Shown in pieces: positions 6,616 through 8,638 of a stretch of 8,638 nt of DNA (within the stretch, counting starts at the first letter, position 1; every line of letters starts with the position of its first letter). The stretch is from NCBI GenBank assembly GCA_038323965.1, contig JBBQHM010000093.1, positions 1 to 8,638 of the forward strand, written 5' to 3'. Below the pieces are notes generated by a model. It made no database searches. It saw only the letters and a program-made list of their open reading frames with translations, and was not told where the DNA came from. The position numbers were made by a program, and so were the translations under genes. Origin of the DNA: JBBQHM01 sp038323965 (lineage in GTDB: Bacteria > Verrucomicrobiota > Verrucomicrobiia > Chthoniobacterales > UBA10450).

Positions 6616-7977
6616 ATGAGCAAAGTTTATCCCGACGCGAAGAGTGCGCTCACCGGCCTGCTGCACGATGGCATGACGATCGCGGCCGGCGGTTTCGGGC
6701 TCTGCGGCATCCCGGAGAATCTTATTGTCGCATTGCGCGACAGTGGCGTGAAGGAACTGACCATCGTCGGTAACAATGCGGGCGTGGATGGCTTCGGCAT
6801 GGGCATTTTGCTCACGACGCGACAGGTGAAAAAAGTCATGGCGTCGTACGTGGGTGAGAACAAGGAGTTCGAGCGCCAGGTGCTGAACAGCGAGCTCGAT
6901 CTCGAGCTTATCCCGCAGGGGACGCTGGCCGAACGTTTGCGCGCAGGCGGCGCCGGCATTCCCGGTTTCTACACCCGCACCGGTTTCGGCACCAAATTGA
7001 CCGAAGGCAAAGAGACGAAAACTTTCGATGGCAAGGAATACGTCCTCGAACCCGGAATCAAAGCCGAAGTCTCGTTAGTCAAGGCCTGGCAGGGCGACAA
7101 ATCGGGCAACCTCATCTTTCGCAAGACCTCACGGAATTTTAATCCGATGATCGCGAGTTGCGGCCAGGTCTGCGTCGCCGAGGTCGAGCAACTGGTCGAA
7201 GTCGGCCAGCTCGATCCCGATCAGGTCCACACGCCGGGTATCTTCGTCGATCGCATCATCCAGGGCGCGCGCTACGAAAAACGGATCGAGTTCCGCACCG
7301 TGCAGGGCGGCAACGCCGCGAAAAAAGAAAATCCAGTCCGCGATCTGATGGCGAAGCGCGCGGCGAAAGAATTGCGCGACGGCTTTTACGTCAATCTCGG
7401 CATCGGCATCCCAACCCTGGTGGCAAACTACATTCCCGACGGAATGAACGTCACCCTGCAATCCGAGAACGGCCTGCTCGGCATCGGCCCGTTCCCGACC
7501 GACGATCAAGTGGACGCCGACCTGATCAACGCCGGGAAGCAGACCATCACAACCATGCCCGGCTCGGCCTTTTTCTCGAGCGCGGATTCGTTCACGATGA
7601 TTCGCGGAGGTCACATCGATCTCGCAATTCTCGGCGCCTTCGAAGTGACCGACAAAGGCGATATCGCGAACTGGATGGTGCCCGGAAAAATGGTGAAAGG
7701 CCCAGGTGGCGCGATGGATCTCGTCGCGGGCGTTCAGCGAGTTGTCGCCGTCATGGAACACTGCTCGAAGGACGGCAGCCCGAAAATTTTAAAGGAATGC
7801 ACGCTTCCGATCACGGGCCTCGGAGTGGTTAATCTTATCATCACCGATCTCTGCGTGTTCGAAGTCAAGAAGGGCGGCGGGCTCGTGCTCACGGAGATTC
7901 ATTCGGACGCCGCGGTGACCGTGGACGACATCCGCGCCAAGACCAGCGCACCGTTCGAGGTCGCGCTCAAGCACTAA
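6616..7977 (+). CDS. scoAB: Succinyl-CoA:3-oxoacid CoA-transferase, fused A and B subunits
   Basis: Transfers CoA between succinyl-CoA and acetoacetate (or a related 3-oxoacid), linking ketone-body and short-chain acid use to the TCA cycle. The A half (about residues 1-228) has GGFGLCGIPENLI at 25-37 and GAGIPGFYTRTGFGT. The B half (about 241-453) opens MAKRAAKELRDGFYVNLGIG and carries SENGLLGIGP, with E284 matching the glutamate that forms the glutamyl-CoA intermediate. A short polar linker (QGGNAAKKENP) joins the halves. Many bacteria encode these as two genes (scoA, scoB or atoD/atoA); this is a one-chain form of 453 residues, as in animal OXCT1 but without its mitochondrial targeting sequence. 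The start is 16 bases after the pit stop, with no obvious Shine-Dalgarno. Specificity for acetoacetate over other 3-oxoacids such as 3-oxoadipate is inferred from similarity. Confidence 0.94.
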   Translation: MSKVYPDAKSALTGLLHDGMTIAAGGFGLCGIPENLIVALRDSGVKELTIVGNNAGVDGFGMGILLTTRQVKKVMASYVGENKEFERQVLNSELDLELIPQGTLAERLRAGGAGIPGFYTRTGFGTKLTEGKETKTFDGKEYVLEPGIKAEVSLVKAWQGDKSGNLIFRKTSRNFNPMIASCGQVCVAEVEQLVEVGQLDPDQVHTPGIFVDRIIQGARYEKRIEFRTVQGGNAAKKENPVRDLMAKRAAKELRDGFYVNLGIGIPTLVANYIPDGMNVTLQSENGLLGIGPFPTDDQVDADLINAGKQTITTMPGSAFFSSADSFTMIRGGHIDLAILGAFEVTDKGDIANWMVPGKMVKGPGGAMDLVAGVQRVVAVMEHCSKDGSPKILKECTLPITGLGVVNLIITDLCVFEVKKGGGLVLTEIHSDAAVTVDDIRAKTSAPFEVALKH

Positions 7978-7986
7978 CCCTTCCGC

Positions 7987-8009
7987 AGCGCGCATTGCAC
8001 CTGTGCGCT
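7987..8009 (+). terminator. Weak stem-loop after the CoA-transferase gene, possible terminator
   Basis: AGCGCGCA (7987-7994) can pair with TGTGCGCT (8002-8009), an 8-bp stem with one G-U pair and a 7-base loop, starting 10 bases after the stop codon. No T run follows, so it is not a standard intrinsic terminator. Position is the main argument for it. Confidence 0.3.
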
Positions 8010-8020
8010 CTCCGCGTGAA

Positions 8021-8055
8021 TGGCAGAAATAGAATGATTATTGTCATTGCTGCCA
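8021..8055. promoter_or_regulatory. Interrupted dyad upstream of the DJ-1/PfpI gene
   Basis: TGGCAG (8021-8026) pairs with CTGCCA (8050-8055), and inside it AATGA (8033-8037) pairs with TCATT (8044-8048). The dyad is AT-rich compared with its surroundings. It includes TAGAAT (8030-8035), which resembles a -10 box, although I see no well-spaced -35. It could be an operator or a leader hairpin. It ends 25 bases before the start codon. Functional meaning is inferred. Confidence 0.25.
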
Positions 8056-8066
8056 TCCGGGTGGCT

Positions 8067-8072
8067 GGGAGG
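8067..8072 (+). promoter_or_regulatory. Ribosome-binding site of the DJ-1/PfpI gene
   Basis: GGGAGG lies 8 bases before ATG 8081. It is the strongest Shine-Dalgarno in the window and fixes this start codon. Confidence 0.75.
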
Positions 8073-8080
8073 CTAGAGCC

Positions 8081-8638
8081 ATGAACTCATCACAACATTC
8101 GACGACGAGAATTGATCTGGTTGACCGGATCGTCCAATTCGCATTCCTGGTTCCGTTGATCCTCTTCGTCCTGGGAGCCCTTTCCGCGACCGCGGCACCG
8201 GCGGAATTAGATCGTCTCAACCCACCCGCGAAGGATCAAATCCCAGTCGCATTCCTGATTTCGGATAACGCAGTCGTGATCGATTTCTGCGGACCGTGGG
8301 AAGTCTTCCAAGACGTTGCGATTCCAAGTCGCCAGGACATGCCGTTCCGCCTTTACACGGTGGCTGAAACCACGAAACCGATTCGGACCAGCGGCGGAAT
8401 GCAGATCGTGCCCGATTACACCATTGCCAATGCGCCCGCGCCGAAAGTCATCGTCATTCCCGCGCAAAGCGAGCCGAGCGAGGCAGTTCTCAATTGGATC
8501 AGGAAGTCGTCCAAGACGACTGACGTCACCATGTCGGTTTGCACGGGCGCATTTATCCTGGCGAAAACCGGACTCCTCGACGGCAAATCCGCAACCACCT
8601 ATCACGGAGCATTCGGGAGTTTCGCGATGAAATTTCCG
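8081..8638 (+). CDS. DJ-1/PfpI family (class I glutamine amidotransferase-like) protein with N-terminal export signal, 3' end missing
   Basis: The frame is open from ATG 8081 to the window end (186 codons). The DJ-1/PfpI fold begins near residue 55 with IPVAFLISDNAVVIDFCGPW, followed by EVF with the conserved glutamate. The nucleophile elbow is SVCTGAFILAKTG, with C154 as the expected catalytic cysteine; TYH puts H175 after it. This layout resembles isonitrile hydratase-like proteins and the N-terminal domain of GlxA/FtrA AraC-type regulators. Residues about 20-39 are a hydrophobic stretch (FAFLVPLILFVLGALSATAA) followed by APAE, which looks like a signal peptide with an Ala-x-Ala cleavage site, or a membrane anchor. 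A location outside the cytoplasm argues against a DNA-binding regulator. The substrate is unknown. It has its own ribosome-binding site and probably its own promoter, about 100 bases after the CoA-transferase gene. The missing C-terminus could hold another domain. Confidence 0.85.
   Translation, partial: MNSSQHSTTRIDLVDRIVQFAFLVPLILFVLGALSATAAPAELDRLNPPAKDQIPVAFLISDNAVVIDFCGPWEVFQDVAIPSRQDMPFRLYTVAETTKPIRTSGGMQIVPDYTIANAPAPKVIVIPAQSEPSEAVLNWIRKSSKTTDVTMSVCTGAFILAKTGLLDGKSATTYHGAFGSFAMKFP

Noticed and set aside
5451..6623. Open frames on the minus strand opposite pit (5451-5915, 5867-6328, 6186-6623)
   Set aside because: They are fully opposite a conserved transporter, rich in Arg/Asp/His, and have no ribosome-binding site or domain. 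They are shadow frames.
7129..7832. Long open frames on both strands inside the CoA-transferase gene (for example 7129-7761 minus and 7158-7832 plus)
   Set aside because: They overlap a full-length, motif-rich gene, have unnatural Arg/His/Asp-rich compositions and match no family I know. They arise from the codon bias of a GC-rich gene.

Overview
This window looks like the chromosome of a free-living, GC-rich (roughly 55-60%) Gram-negative-type bacterium. The mix of full beta-oxidation enzymes, an MgtE/DUF47/Pit transport cluster, weak Shine-Dalgarno sequences and palindromes translating as VIPSEAEGP...LGFARDD suggests a soil Verrucomicrobiota or Acidobacteriota lineage. That placement is inference from general knowledge and has low confidence. 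I found no phage genes, transposase, tRNA, rRNA or CRISPR array, and no gene-free stretch over 300 bases.

Minus strand, 1-3376: two fatty-acid beta-oxidation genes are transcribed leftwards. The first is a fused enoyl-CoA hydratase/3-hydroxyacyl-CoA dehydrogenase (FadB/FadJ type). It is followed by a very-long-chain-type acyl-CoA dehydrogenase that runs off the left edge. A palindromic repeat occurs twice here. One copy sits between the two genes. The other lies inside the fadB-like gene in exact codon register and adds 27 residues to the protein.

Plus strand, 3490-7977: four tightly packed genes diverge from fadB. They are mgtE (Mg2+ channel), a DUF47/PhoU-like gene, pit (phosphate transporter) and a one-chain succinyl-CoA:3-oxoacid CoA-transferase. 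Gaps are only 11-18 bases, so they are probably one transcription unit. The first three fit coupled magnesium and phosphate uptake. The fourth belongs with the divergent beta-oxidation genes, because it interconverts acetoacetate and acetoacetyl-CoA.

Plus strand, 8081 to the right edge: after about 100 bases holding two weak dyads comes a gene with the window's best Shine-Dalgarno. It encodes a DJ-1/PfpI-fold protein with an N-terminal export signal or membrane anchor, cut off by the window end.

No wholly new system is evident. The most unusual feature is the palindromic element carried in frame inside a catabolic enzyme.
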